Below are positions 11,801 to 24,524 of a stretch of 64,000 nucleotides of DNA, piece after piece. This DNA comes from Brachypodius melanocephalos. Taxonomy: Eukaryota > Chordata > Aves > Passeriformes > Pycnonotidae. The DNA lies in NCBI GenBank assembly GCA_013398615.1, contig VZSR01003807.1:844944-908943 (forward strand). Reading direction: 5' to 3'. Under the pieces are notes generated by a model that worked only from the letters and a program-made list of their open reading frames with translations, ran no database searches and was not told the DNA's origin. Both the position numbers and the translations under genes were made by a program. Positions within the stretch are counted from its first letter, which is position 1; the number at the start of each line of letters is the position of its first letter.

Positions 11801-14800
11801 AGGGGCAGAATTATGGACCCACCACTGGCGCTGCTAGGCCTGGGCTGTTTTCTGGCCTCCCAAAAACTGGCCAGCAGCGTGGTGGAACTATCATTTGACT
11901 GTGCAGGAGGTTCTCACAAGTGGCTAACGGTTCAGCACCATCTCCTCAGATGATTGCAAATCCATCCATGCTCTTCTGAGATGATATAAAAGCATAGACT
12001 GACAGAGAATCCCATTTGTTCTGACACCCTGTCATTCACTTTGTACCCCAGGGCTGACTGAGGGAAACATCTTCATACCAGCTGCAGAACTAGGAGACCA
12101 GCAGTGCTGTAAGACCTAGGTGTTTGTACCTCATTATGGACCTAAACAAGGGCTTGCCTCAGTTCTTATTTTACTGTAAACTAGCAAAAATACATCTCCA
12201 GCAGCCTGCAGGTTGTCCCAGCCAAGCAGCACTGCCAAGGTGCCCCATTGTCACTCTGTGCACCTTGGGAAAGCTATGCCTGCTGGCCTTGGCAGTGTTG
12301 ATGGGCACAAAAACCTCCACTTAAACCTTCCTCCAGCATTGCATGCTGTGCTGGTGTCATGGGCTCTGTACCAGCTTTCCTCGCCTACAAAAATGTGGCT
12401 GCATTCAAGATATTGCTGTAACCAGTGTTGAGAGGATATAAAAGGTGTCCTTTACACCCTCTCAAGACAATATTCCTCAAAATAAATCCCCTCCCAATCA
12501 CTAAATTTCTTGTTTTGTTACCTTCCAAGGAAAACCAAACAATTCTACCCCACTTCCTAACCATAACTTTCAAGTGAAATTATTAAAATAGTTTCTGTTA
12601 GCTCTTTTATAGGAAGATTAAGTTAAAAATTTTTTTGAAAATCACAAACTCTCTTCAAAGTTGTTAGTCTTCGGCTGTAATTTGTGGCATAGCACATGAT
12701 ATTCTCTAAGATGATAGACTGCAACACCAATGGGACTGAATTGAGATTTATTACTTTCACAGCCATGTATATAACCACCTCTAGGTCATGGAATTCTCTA
12801 TACATGCATATGGTGAATGGTATGTATATACAGCAGCCAGGGACAGGAATTAACAACCTTTCAGACAGCAGAGAGTGATTTCTATGTATCTCTATGATCT
12901 TCAGAAAGGAAGCCCTGGGCGGAGATTTAATCACATGTCATTGTCTGTTATGCATTCATAAAAAGATGAATAATTGTGGCAATTCAAGGAAACCTATCAT
13001 CAACTGAGAGGAAAAGACTATTTTTCTGAAGCATACAAATTTGGTCTTTTATGACAAAATGACTACTTAAGACTTAAAACTCTAATCATTACCATTTGCT
13101 TCCTAAAATATCCACCTCCCTTTATCTGCACATTGAACTGAAAACACAAATCTCTCGAAATGTCTCTAAAGGAGGGAACGTATTTTGTTCCTTTCCCAAT
13201 TCTGTGGCCAGGTAGAGGGCTCAGCATTTTTTCTCTCTTGGTGTCAAGCAAGTCATCCTGGGCACAGCACAACCCTTCAGGAGCTGATCGGTTCCTGCCT
13301 GGGGTGCTGGCACAGGGGCAGCCGTGAGGAGTCCCCACACCCCTTCCTGCAGGGCCATTCAAACAAGCCCCCACCACACCCTGTCCTCAGGAAGGTGGTG
13401 CTAATGGGAGACAGTTCTGAAGGTTTAATATAGCCTCTGCGACACCTTTCAGAAGAGGAAAGGGGTGCCCAGCTTACTACAGCTGAAAAAACAAAGAAAG
13501 GAGGGAGAAAAAAATAAGCTATTTCCTCTAAGTTCCTAATTTTTATTGCACTTGCCAGCCACAAGCAAAGGGTGCCCTGTCAGAGGGTGGGAGGGGAGAA
13601 GTAATTCAGCTCAGTGCTGCTGGGACTTGGTTTGCTAGGGGAACTCGAGGCTGTGGGCTCAGGACCATTTCTGCAGTCCTTACTCATGAAAACCACTTGG
13701 ACATGACATAACTAAGCTTGGCCAGGCATCCAGGTAGCTTCAGAAGGGAGCTGGCAGGCTGGCAGCCCTGCCTCTGAGCTCTGCAGCCTAAGGACAATGT
13801 CACCCTGTGTTTTCCCAATTTCTCCTGCCTCTTCTTCCATCCTCTACCACATGGAGCACGGGGTACCTGCAAATCTCTTTTGCCACTGGAGTAACTGGAT
13901 GGCTTTGAGACGGGACAGCCAAGGAAGCTGTGGGGATGTGGGTGTGAGTGCCTGTGGTTCTGTGTGGGGCTGTCTGAGTGTCAACTTTGCTTTTAATCCT
14001 TCTCCTGTGGCACAGAGCAGAGCAATGTCAGTGTATATCCAGATTGCATCCAGCAGCAAGGAATGGCCAATGGCGCCAATGGCATCAACGGCCAAGGCAG
14101 AAATAACCTGTTCCACTAGGGAATTTGCTACCCAGGGACGCCTCTTCTGTGCCTGGACAAATTGTCAAGGAGCAGGTTAAATGGGTTTACTGATCAGCTG
14201 CACTGTACTGCAGAGCAGAGACCAGAGAGCAGGGATTGGGGCTTGCCCTCCCCTGTGTCTGATGAAGCCCTGCAGAAGTTCTCAGCTGCACTGGGGAGTG
14301 ACAGCAAACTGCTGTGCCACACAGCCCATTATACACAGTGTACAGTGAACACATTCTTCCTCCGTGGCGTCAAACACAAAAGACCCTCAATTATTATCCG
14401 GTTTTGGGGGCAAAATACATTGAAATCATTGTACTGGCAGGCGAAGCTGCGTCAGGCAGAATTAAAGCTTTAGCAGCTTTTTTCCTAAGCTAAAGACCCC
14501 TCGCTCAGTGCACAGCAGGCAACCAACACCGCCCCCAGAACCATGGTAAGCCTTGGCATGGAGAAACAGCAAATGTCCAAGCAAGCTCCCTCCTCTTGCT
14601 TGTGTGAAGCTCTGCTTTGTTTTGCAGGGAGGTTGCCATTGCCCCTCTGCTCCAGCCATGGCCAAGCAAGCCCAGTTGAGCCTCCCCAGCTGAACTTCTG
14701 GTTCAACACTTCTTTCAGGAGTTTGTGCTGTCAGATTGGAAGGGTGGGCTCAGGAGGATATGGGTGGGACGCAGTGGCAGCAAGGAAACCCTTGTTCACA

Positions 14801-14835
14801 GCTCATTTGGGGAGGAAACGGGCACTGATCCCAAG
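11801..14835. other. non-coding stretch, nothing recognised
   Basis: No exon or RNA gene is visible. The segment 12600-13130 is AT-rich and 13200-14300 is moderately GC-rich. Open frames of 90-127 codons occur on both strands in the GC-rich part (13797-14180 plus, 13844-14116 minus) and mirror each other, as chance frames do. A left half of an RE1/NRSF-like word (TTCAGCACC) at 11932 lacks its right half. Confidence 0.5.
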
Positions 14836-15070
14836 GAAATTGTTTTGTGTTCCTGAGCAGCCGCGGGGGGGGAAGGTGGCGGCACTGGCCGGGCCTTTCC
14901 CGCTGCAGGAAAAGGCCACCACAGCAGCAGTGCTCCAGCACGGACACGGACACGGGGGCTCCAGCCCTTCGTGCCCAGCTGCACTGGACAATGTGCCCCC
15001 CAAAGACCCGGGGACAGCAGCCCGCTCAGGCTCCGTGGTGGCCAACGTGACTGCTTGCCCCACCCGACCT
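14836..15070. promoter_or_regulatory. small CpG-rich patch
   Basis: About 14 CpG dinucleotides fall in roughly 235 bp, including CCGCGG near 14861 and CCGGG near 14889. It is shorter and less rich than the island at 3.35-4.08 kb. It contains a three-copy hexamer (CACGGA, CACGGA, CACGGG) at 14939-14956. The 236-codon plus frame 14543-15253 runs through it and is matched by 125- and 175-codon minus frames, so it is probably a chance frame. It could be a weak promoter, an enhancer or simply a GC-rich segment. Confidence 0.35.
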
Positions 15071-15780
15071 TCAGCACAGGAGGTAACCAAAGCCAGCCCT
15101 TCCCTGCTCTCAGCGTCTCCCAGAGGCACTGCCACATGCACCAAAGCAGGAGATAAAAAGGGGACCTGCCCTTTGTACAAACTACCCAGCTGGACACGCT
15201 GCCTCCCATCCCTTCTTCCCCACCACTCTGTCCTTGCCCCTCCATGGAGGTGACTTGGCCACAGTCTTGGAACTGACCCAGAGAAGGCACAGACACTCCG
15301 TGCAAGGCTGAAGGCACGGCCACCTCTCAGAGTTCCTCCTGGAAATAAGCAGGGGCATATATTGTCACTTGTGGTCTGGACCAGGCTGCAGAGGGGCCCC
15401 GTGACTCGCTCCAGGGGACATTAAACATAACCTGCAAGCCCACAGTGTGGAGCAGGGAACAGGGCGGGAGCTCTCAAGGAAATATTTTGCTGAAAACAAA
15501 ACTTTCAAAGCCTTTCAACAGCAGAGCACCGAAAATAGACTTCAGACTCCAAGGGAGGGGGAATTGGAAAAGGTTAGAAGCGGGGGAGAGAGAGAAAGAG
15601 GGAAAGATCAAACAATCAACGACAACCCTGGGGAAAAAGGGGGCGCAGAGGTTGCCAAAGATTTTTAAAGTCCATTTCCTGCAGGAGCTGGAGACGAGGA
15701 GGGTCAGTTTATTACAGTTTGGCCTGAGCAGAGAGCTCTGCAAGAGGCTCTTCAGGCTCACTCCAAACATAGCCATTCAT
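15071..15780. other. non-coding stretch, nothing recognised
   Basis: GC-moderate sequence with a purine-biased section at about 15560-15620. A 127-codon plus frame (15445-15828) has no recognisable domain and is opposed by a 100-codon minus frame. Confidence 0.5.
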
Positions 15781-16350
15781 TACCCACTGCTGCATCCTTC
15801 AAAACAGGAAGCGTTGCCAGAGCATTAATTTATCTCTTAATCGCCGTCCTTTTGTTGCTGTAAAAAATGTTTAGTCATAGATTTAATTCCTCTCACTCTA
15901 CCCCCCTACATCCCGACCACCTCTGATCACAAACACCGTGAAGAGACAGGGCTTGACGGCTTTTCTGATGGTTTTACTACAATTTAACTTTCAGAAGATC
16001 AGCTAACTTGCTCACACATTCTGTTGAAGAATCCTGCATAGCAACAAGAGAGCTGCCTCTGGCTCAAAGTGGGAGTATAGTTCTTTGGGATTTCGCCTTG
16101 TCATTATTATTTCTCGCTCTTGTTATTGTCTCCAGTCCATCCTCCCCAGCCCCAATTTACTTTAAACAGATGTCTTATTTGTTCATAGCATGCTGAGGGT
16201 TTGCCCTGGCAGAGAGATTTTTTTTTGTATTTTGTTTTGCCTTTTTTTCCCTTAAATCTGTTTTAAATTTCAAGAAGAGCCTGTGAAACAATAGCAGATG
16301 TGTTGTAGCTACAATTAATTGGATAATTAACTTAATTCATGTATTGCATT
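15781..16350. promoter_or_regulatory. CNE-like block rich in homeodomain cores
   Basis: This repeat-free block has many TAAT/ATTA cores, for example TTAATTTATCTCTTAAT near 15825 and a run of overlapping ATTAATT, GATAATTAA and TTAATT words at 16312-16338. Such clusters are common in vertebrate conserved developmental enhancers. Conservation itself cannot be seen from one sequence, so this is inference. Confidence 0.35.
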
Positions 16351-17760
16351 TTAGGTTTGTGTTTCTTATGCAAGCGAGTGTGTGTGTTAGAAGCTGGGGT
16401 GGGCGTGAGCAGCGGGGAGGAAGAGAAATGCTTGTTGGGGAGGTACATGGAGGGGTCCCAGCCATGGGTCCCCCAGCCAAGGGCATGAGCAGTGGGGAGA
16501 AGGCAGTGCAAGGAAGGGGCCACATGTTTCAGCAGGGGCCAAGTGACTAAAGATGCAGCCAGTGGTGAACACAGGAGTGTGGCCTGCAACGATTTCCTGG
16601 GGTATGTCCCATCAGGCACACGCAAAGAGGAGCGTGGGGTGTATGGATAAGGTCTGGGAGGCAGGGATTCAGATCCCCTAGGACAGACTAAGCCTCCAAG
16701 ACACTTCTTGAAAGAAAGCAGAGGGATGCATGGACAACCAGTCCATACCGTCGGGGCCACTGGGATATACCTGGGATGGAACCACGCCCCACCAGCCCCA
16801 GGCCAGCTCAGCATCTGACTACCCCATATTCAGAGCTGGTGTCCCAACCGACCCGAGCCACAGCCAGGGCAGACAGGACCCTTCTGCCTTCATGTTCCCC
16901 ACCAAACACCCCCACATCTCCTCTGAAGCCATTCATCAGTGAATGTCTGCCCTGCGGTGAACAGCTCCAAACCTCGGTGACCTCTCAGCTGTGCGCTGTC
17001 TGCAGAGCCCAGGGCGCCAGCGCTGCCACCCAGGCAGGCCAGCCATCCTTAGACGTGATTATTGTTCCTTGGTATGGAGCCCCGCCAGGCGACACAGTTC
17101 CGGCTGGGCTGCACGCCCGCCCAGTGGGAGGGTCAGGATCTGGCCCTGAGTGTTAACAGCCCTCCATGTCTCCTACTTAAAACTTTTTCAGAGTCCTCCC
17201 GTGGCTATTTCATGTTGGTCCTGGCTGCTGTCATCCTTCGTGTGTAAATGCTCCCAGTGTCTTCAGAGGCAGCTGTGTCTACAAGCCACCAGGGTGTATT
17301 CTGCAGCCCCAAAAATACCCTTTGTGACTTAGCCTGCACCCACCCTCCAGGGGACTCAAAACATTTCACAAATACTAAGCTCTCAAGACAGGTACAATGC
17401 CCACAGCCATTCAGGGCAGACTTTCTGGCTGCAGCCCTGGTGAATTTTCTTCTCTCAGCTTTTGCATGGGGCTTGAGAGCAGATGCTGTGAAGCGGTGTC
17501 AAAGCATGGGGCCCAGTTCTGGTTCTAGCTCGGAGCAGCTGAATGACACAAGGGAGAACAAGGCTGGTGGACTGCAAGGCAAATTTGGACTGGATCCTGC
17601 AGCAAGCTCCAGGCAGGCAGACAGCATCCACCCAGAGCTCTCCGACTTCCCAAGGCTGCCCATGCTGTGCTCAGAGCAAGACCAAGACTTTGGCTCTCAT
17701 TTACAAGAGCCTAAGTGAGACTTCAGGTTACTAACTACACTGCAAGCATTTTTGAAACAG
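16351..17760. other. GC-moderate non-coding stretch
   Basis: Composition is 50-55% G+C with open frames on both strands (160 codons minus at 16332-16814, 126 plus at 16776-17156, 156 plus at 17248-17718). None has a domain, and the overlapping opposing frames argue for chance. No repeat is recognised. Confidence 0.5.
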
Positions 17761-18240
17761 CATTGTCCTTAGGAAACTTCACAGCGTTGGTAGAAGCATC
17801 TGTCTTTTATGCAATACGGCTTATAGCTATCAGAAGAACAACTGCAACAACGAAAACCCATTTTTTATATTAAAATAGATTTTTTTTTCTATAAAACTTG
17901 CAGTAAAAATGCATCCCAACAAGTTGTTCACAAACACAGAACAAAAAAACCCTCGAAGTGCTCAGATGAGAACAAATGATAGTGCTAATTGCAGTGTACA
18001 ATGCCAGATATCGGCATTTAACTCTAACTATGCTAAATGCAAATGTCAGCTGGAATGACACAGTCCGGCTTCATCACCCAAGGCATAATTTCCAAGCCAG
18101 CCTTAGACGGATCCAAATTTCCTACATTTTTTTCTTTTCTTCTCCTGTGGCAGCAGATGAGTGCAGAGAATGGAACTATTTAGCCTTCAAAAAGACTGGG
18201 AATGGGAACCCACAGAGGTCCTGGTTCATGCTTGACTAAC
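17761..18240. promoter_or_regulatory. CNE-like block with POU octamer
   Basis: Repeat-free sequence with a perfect octamer ATGCAAAT at 18037-18044, directly preceded by a degenerate copy (ATGCTAA, 18030-18036), next to an E-box CAGCTG at 18048-18053. ATTA-type cores and GGATAA-like words surround them. POU/SOX/bHLH combinations of this kind are typical of neural enhancers. The call rests on motif content only. Confidence 0.35.
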
Positions 18241-18391
18241 AAATTACGGTAAAAAACACAACATCACTAGCAGAGCTATTGGAGAGAATTATACCCAGAA
18301 GAAGTCCTCAGAAGAGGCTAAAAAGAAAATCCTGTTTAAACTAAAAGGGAAAATGTTATTCAGTACAGCATTTTTCTTCTTTCCTTCTGGG

Positions 18392-18499
18392 TTTTTTTTT
18401 TTTTCCTACCATATTCAGTTTCTGTTCTTCTTTACTCTTAATTTAGAGGCTGTAAAGTTGCCAATTATTCTTTTATTCTTGTTTTTTTTTTTTTTTTTT
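18392..18499. repeat. two poly-T tracts (13 and 18 bases)
   Basis: T-runs at 18392-18404 and 18482-18499 flank about 77 bp of pyrimidine-rich sequence. No retrocopy could be recognised next to either tract, so they are probably simple low-complexity DNA. Confidence 0.7.
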
Positions 18500-18505
18500 A
18501 ATACT

Positions 18506-21500
18506 CCTACAATGTCAGCAATATTTGGCACTTTTCTGCGATGCAGAGCACCTGGATCAATGGGATTAATGAATATTGGCTGAATTCAGACAGGGAAGAA
18601 AGAGGCATTTAGCCTTTGTGGTGGAGGACAGAGCTCAAACTTGCCATGCACCTCAGAGAAATAGCTATACCAGTGAACCAAATAGCCAGTAAGGCTCAAG
18701 AGCCTGAAGCAATTAAGAAGAACTCCAATGCTTTAATGTTTTGTTATTGCACATTATGATTTCTAAGGCAGCTGCAACAGCCAGGGTGGAAGAGAGAGAA
18801 GCTGAGCCATGATTTATGGATACTTTGGGCTCATATTACTGGCATCATTAATCACAACTGCTGATAAATTAATCTACCTTCTAATTTGTGTGCAAGATGC
18901 TCAACTTAAAGGAGAGGAAATAGCAGTGTTTCACATAAGGTGCTCTTACAGCTCACCACAAAGTGCTGGGTTTGAACCTTAAGCAAGCTGGTAGTTTCTC
19001 CTGACAAACCAGCCAATAGTGAGGACAATCCAGAAAGTGGCTGCTGTCATAAAGGGGCTCCCAGGACATGAAACCAAGGAAAAGGATGGAGCCAAGCACA
19101 ATTTAGCACTATGGTGGCTAATCAAAACCTCACCTCTGACCCAGGCTGAATCCTGTACTCCAAACAACCACGTTTGAACCTTTTCCAAACCAGCTTCCTC
19201 CAAATCTCTGAAGGACATTCCTTACATTTTAATGAAGGCCACAAGTTTTCATTTCTCAAGTGCTCAGAGACAGAATAAAATGACCAGATATGGGAAGGTT
19301 AAAAAAAGCAGTTGCTTAGCTGTGGTGAATTTCTAATGATGAATATAGACAAAATGAGAATTTAGTTCATTCACAGATCCTTAATGATAACTGTATATAT
19401 ATATATATATATAACTCCAAAAGAGGAGCTTGAGATGGTTCTGAGAAAACTTTTCAAACCACATTTTATTCATAATTTTATATTACTTTAAAACATTTTA
19501 GTGGCTTTTCCTGTCCTCTAGAAAATCATACTTGGAGTAGATAAATTGTCAACCTTCATAAACAGAAGGAAAGAAAAAGTGATTAGAATATGTTGATTTC
19601 AAATAAGAACAAACTTTCCAATGCATCCTTACATCCTTACATGATTATTATTTTTCAGTTAATTTTGTAGCCTATGCAGAATACCTGAAACTGTGGTTTA
19701 AAAATTTCTTGAGCTATAATACTGAGAAAGAAATTGTCCTTTTACCTAAAGGTTTCAGTGGTTTCAGACCTTAAGCCTATGGTTAATTCAGGAATTATTT
19801 TCATCCATCCTAAAATTCAGAATGAAAAAGTGCTATGTGTAGAAAGACAGACAGAAGCACACATTCTGACAGGTTGATTTGCAAAAATAATGGTGGCTGT
19901 TTGAAAATGATCAGACTTTTTTGATTGCTAGAAGCAGTTGCATTAGGAATGCATTAGCAGGCAGAGTGCAGCTGAGGTGGTCAAAGGTGCATCATAAATG
20001 CAATTTATCTTATCAATATCACTTTGACATAGATGATGTTTAATGTTCGTATACCTATGGGTTGCCTGGGTGTATATGTGAGGTGTAGAGAAGCAAGTCC
20101 AGCTCTGCTTTGGTTTACTCCTATACAGCTTTTAAAATTGCTAGTTCTGTAATTGGAATAGTGTAATATGGCTGGTTCACATAACTTGAAGCAGAAGTAG
20201 ATGTGGCATTTACTTTGAAATGTAAACTCCATTGTATGAGTGGCATAACTTCTGTGGTATAATTTTGTATTTCAAACCCCTAGGTTGCAAGTGTTTTATA
20301 TATAGAGAGACGAATAGATAAATCGATCCATTGATGAAATGATCAAATGATCAATCTTTCTTTCTTTTTTATTGTCCAGGAAGTCAGAATGCTTTTTCTC
20401 AAATATTTTCCACTCACTGATGCTCTCCCTCTTGAGTACATGTCAGTGAATTTAGTCTGGTATTTCCTCAATTAAGATATCTAAAGTGAAAGCAGAGACA
20501 ACCCTGCTCCCACTCCCTAATTTTGACTCTGCCAGCCCAACCTTTTCCCATACACTCTTCCCTGCATTGGCACCAGAATTTACAGCATGGTGAAGAGGAG
20601 GTGAAGCTCCTTGCTGGCCAGCTATCCTACACTCAGGCCTGCAAATAACCAGGTGCCATTGCATCTGTGTGCTTGTGGGAGTGAAAGCACCTTACCTTTT
20701 CAGGAGAGTAAGGTTGGTCAGACTTTGCCATATCCCCTTCTCTGGTTGTGCTGCACCGAGAGTAACACAGCAGTGTAAGGAGGCAAGTCCCTTCCATGAG
20801 GATGGGATTTACCCAGGAACCCCTCTCTAATGTGAAATCTTCATCTGTCATCATTGCCAGTTAAATATTCATTCCTGTTTTCCATCAGCAAGTGAGAGCA
20901 GCATGAGGTTTCCTTTGAGCTCTGGGACAAAAGAGTCATGGAAATTGTCAACACAGGGCAAGAACAGTTTTTAGAACAGGTCAGGTCTCAGCAATTTAAA
21001 ATGCCAGTGTTCTTATCCCCTCCTCCTCTTCTCCTGCAAATTCTCTGCCATCCCATTTTATCAACCACATGCAGCCCTAAGCTGTGCTGGCCTTGCTGGG
21101 CTCTGCAGGGACAGTTACCACGTGCCTGGAAACCCCTTTCCAGATTCCCAGGACCTCAGCAGTTCTTTTAAAGGAGCTGCTTTTCATGACTTGAAAGTAA
21201 ATAGATACAATTTCTAATCCCTTGAGCTGCAAAGTTATGGAGAGTTTGAAGCCTGCTGCTCCAACAGCAAGTTTAGCAGTCCATTAGAAAAGCAGGGTGT
21301 CTCCAGTTATCTGACCTTTCAGGAAACTGAAGCATCTCTTCTGCTGACTCTTTCATTGCCCCCAGAGAGCCACTGATAAGATCCGGACATGGAATGGAGG
21401 CACAAAGAAGAGCTGTGATTTACTTCTATTATTCCAGGGAGAAGAGAGACAGGCGGCAGAGCTGCTGCACCTTGGAGCTGTGTGCCTGCCTGTGCATGCT

Positions 21501-24454
21501 GTGACTGGGGACCAACACAGTGCAGCAGATCCATCAACATCACTTTGAGATGTCCAAGGACCTGGCCCTCTCCATGGATCTGTAGTGGGAGGCTGTGACT
21601 CAAAGGGAGCAGGGTAGAAGGGAATAAATACCAGGAATGAATCTGTGAGGGCCGTGTACTTTGTTCAGGCTGCAGAGGACGACTTTAGGGATCTGCAAGG
21701 CACAGGTACATTAGTTCTCCATCTGCACCAGCCCTGGAGGCATTTTAACTGGCTGCCGACTTCTGCCTCTTCTGAGGCTCTTCCCCCAGGGCAGACTGCC
21801 TTGCTGACTAATACCACCTGGCATAGCTGAGCTGTTCGAGCCAGAGGTGAGGGTGCTCCTGCCCGTGCTCCAGCTAACCTCTGCCAGCACTATGGCCTTC
21901 ATTGCCCATTCCCTCTCCTTCTTTTCCCGGGAAGACAGACCATTTTCATCCACACAACAGAACTGAAGATAGTCAGAAAACTGAAGCCAGGAAGATTTGC
22001 CCCACGTGTCTCCCGTGCTTGGATATTCAAGGTGAACTACAAATCTTGCCTTCAGAAACCCTTTCTGTTGATTTAAAAGGGGGTGTTCGTGCCAGTGGAT
22101 ATTTTATTTAGGAACAGTCTGGTACACAATAATTAATGTTGAGGCCATGTTTCCCTGCTGAGCAGTAGCTTATGTCAGGAGCAGTTCCATTTCCTATGCT
22201 AGGAATGCATCAGGATGAAGGAGCTGCCCTACAGGAGTAGGGAGGCTCAGCTCCTGGCATCACAAACACCTCTGCCAGGCTGAGAAGGAATTTGCCATGG
22301 GCCAGCCTAATTGCATTAAACAAACACTGGCACCAGGGTGAGAGAGGCACAGAAGAGAACCCTCAGTCACTGAGGGACACCAGTGGGTGCATTTATTAAA
22401 CCAGCATTGATAAAACCTTTGACCCTCTGAATCTCCCAGCCTGAATAATGCCTGCTGTGCCAAACAAGCTTACTTCTTTGTTACTGTCTCACTTCCCCAT
22501 GAACTTCTCTCTTCTTTGTCCTTAGCTGATGTTTGTTTGCTTTGCCACAGGATTCATGTTCCTCCCTGGCTCCATCTCTCTGGCTTAGGGGATGGAGATG
22601 GAATCAGCAAACTGGGTTTTAACCCTGCCTACTTTCATGTACATTCCCCATCAAGCACATCTGAGGGACATGATGTGACCCTCTCAGGTCACATTTTAGC
22701 TTTGCAGGACGCACAAATCTACTCTGAACCCATGGGGTAGTCTCCTTGTAGAGCTTCTGTAGGGAAAACTCTCGTCCAAAAAAAAAGAATCACCCATCCA
22801 AATCAACCTTCATGCGCACACACCCCTGCAAGAGTGCACTACAGCGAGGCACCCTCCAAATCCACCCACCTGAGCTCTGCACTGACACACCTGGATGGGC
22901 ACACGGTCACTCCAATCCCCTGCCCAAGTATTTTTGGAAGGAAAAAATAAATGCATTCAGAGAATATCAGCTAGCCACTCTACAGAGTTGGGGGCTTTAG
23001 TTTTGGGGTACTGACAGATCTTTAAACACCTAGGAGTGCCATTTTTAGTGGAACCAGCACTAGAAAAATTCAAGGGAGGGATTTCAGTGCAAGCGGAGTC
23101 AAATCAGTGTAAAGATTATAAAAAGCTCCAACCAATAAACACAGCATGAGAAGGCCGTGATAGTCAGAAGAAAATATAGCCATTGCACCTGTATTATTCT
23201 GCTATATAAACATTTTCCAAGGCCTGGTACCAAGTATATTAAAAATTATGCCAGGTTCCCAGGGCCCTTTTTCCTCCCAAAGCCTCCTTCCCTCTCAGCT
23301 GGCTCTTTTGGCAATGCTTTCAGCCTGGCTCTTCACAGGCTTCAGGAGACCTGACAGGCTAAAAACACCCCCAAACACCCAGAGTCTGCCCTACAGGGAG
23401 GGACAGGGAGCAGGCAGGGGAGGTTGGTGTTTTTTGACTTTTCCATGCAACCAGGAGCACTGCTCCTGCATTGCACTTGCCCGGAGGCATTGCCCCCCTC
23501 CCAGGAGATTAGCTCAGATCCATCACTGATGATATTCAGATCTCTGTCTCTTTTTCTCTTAGATATAAAAGCATGTAGGAACCTACAGGGAGTCAGAAGT
23601 TCACAGACTGTCTGGTACTTGCTTGAATTGATGTGAACCTCTGCTGTGGAAATTTTTCTGGGACATGCTTTCTCATGAGCACACCACACTTTCAGTCTGG
23701 GTGAAAATACCACAAGAATAACCTTTCTCATGGTATTTCAGTATTTATTTTCTGGTTCCTGTCCAACCCTAAATCAGGAAGTGCAGAAGCGTGAGAAAAT
23801 TTTATAAAAAGAAAAAAAGAAGTTAAATAATGGGTTTTAAGTCTAGAAAAAGTTTCTGTTCTGCTTGAGCCCAAGGCAAAAGTTTATTCTTGTTTTATTC
23901 CAACAGGTTAATCCATTTTTAGCTGCTGCTGCAAGAGCTGTCACATCACTGTGAGGCCATCAGCAGAGAGGCCAGGGGAAGCCCTGAGCCTTGCTCTTTA
24001 CTTCTGATGTGCTACAGACTCCTTAGCCAAGTCACTAGGCACTGTGTGATGTCTATTCCCAGCCTCTCTATGAAGATCACTAATATTTAGCTTGCTTTGA
24101 GAAGTGCTTCAAGATTCTTGGGTAAAACCTCCTAGGCAAGTTTGAAAATCTTTCAAAAAATTAACATCCCTATGTTTTTTATCCTTTACAAGTGTGACTG
24201 AGCCTGTATGTACCCCTTTAAGTCTTTAAACAGTGGGATCCTTTCATAGTGACTTAGGATATGATGTAATGTCTATGCATTGTTAACGGGACCAAAGTGT
24301 AATAAACATTCATTTTAATGAACAAAGCAAAGAGATGTAACTCAGAAGACCCACGGGGAGATGTGTTGTATAGAGTTGCCATGTTTGCATACATGCTTTT
24401 CTGACTGCAGTCAGCTTTAACAAGGGTAAAATACTATTGATGTTAAATCACATA
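18506..24454. other. non-coding stretch, nothing recognised
   Basis: About 6 kb without a supportable exon or RNA gene. Frames reach about 130 codons (23342-23731 minus) without domains. The stretch 19230-20440 is AT-rich. The stretch 20440-22740 is closer to 50% G+C. A tRNA-B-box-like word (GGTTTGAACC) near 18969 is too weak to call a SINE. Confidence 0.5.
19394..19413. repeat. (TA)10 microsatellite
   Basis: Ten perfect TA units, preceded by TG. The length is likely polymorphic between individuals. Confidence 0.9.
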
Positions 24455-24524
24455 TGGGTTTTTGTTGTTGTGGGGGGTTTTTGTTGTTTTGTTTTTTTAG
24501 GTTTTTTGGTTTTTTTTTTTTAAA
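24455..24524 (+). repeat. G/T low-complexity tract
   Basis: Repeating TTTTTGTTGT words and T-runs with G interruptions, including a GGGGGG run near 24472. This is low-complexity DNA with no coding sense. The phenylalanine/glycine-rich frame at 24454-24882 starts in it and is an artefact. Confidence 0.75.

Noticed and set aside
11932..11953. RE1/NRSF site
   Set aside because: Only the left half TTCAGCACC is present. The right half does not match. The same holds at 59659.
14543..15253. 236-codon plus frame through a GC-rich patch
   Set aside because: Long opposing frames exist on the minus strand (125 and 175 codons), CpG-rich DNA has few stops, and no recognisable protein family appears.
18915..18980. 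TAGCAGTG...GGTTTGAACC as a tRNA or tRNA-derived SINE
   Set aside because: Box spacing is near tRNA size, but the A box is poor, no stems pair and no known SINE body follows.
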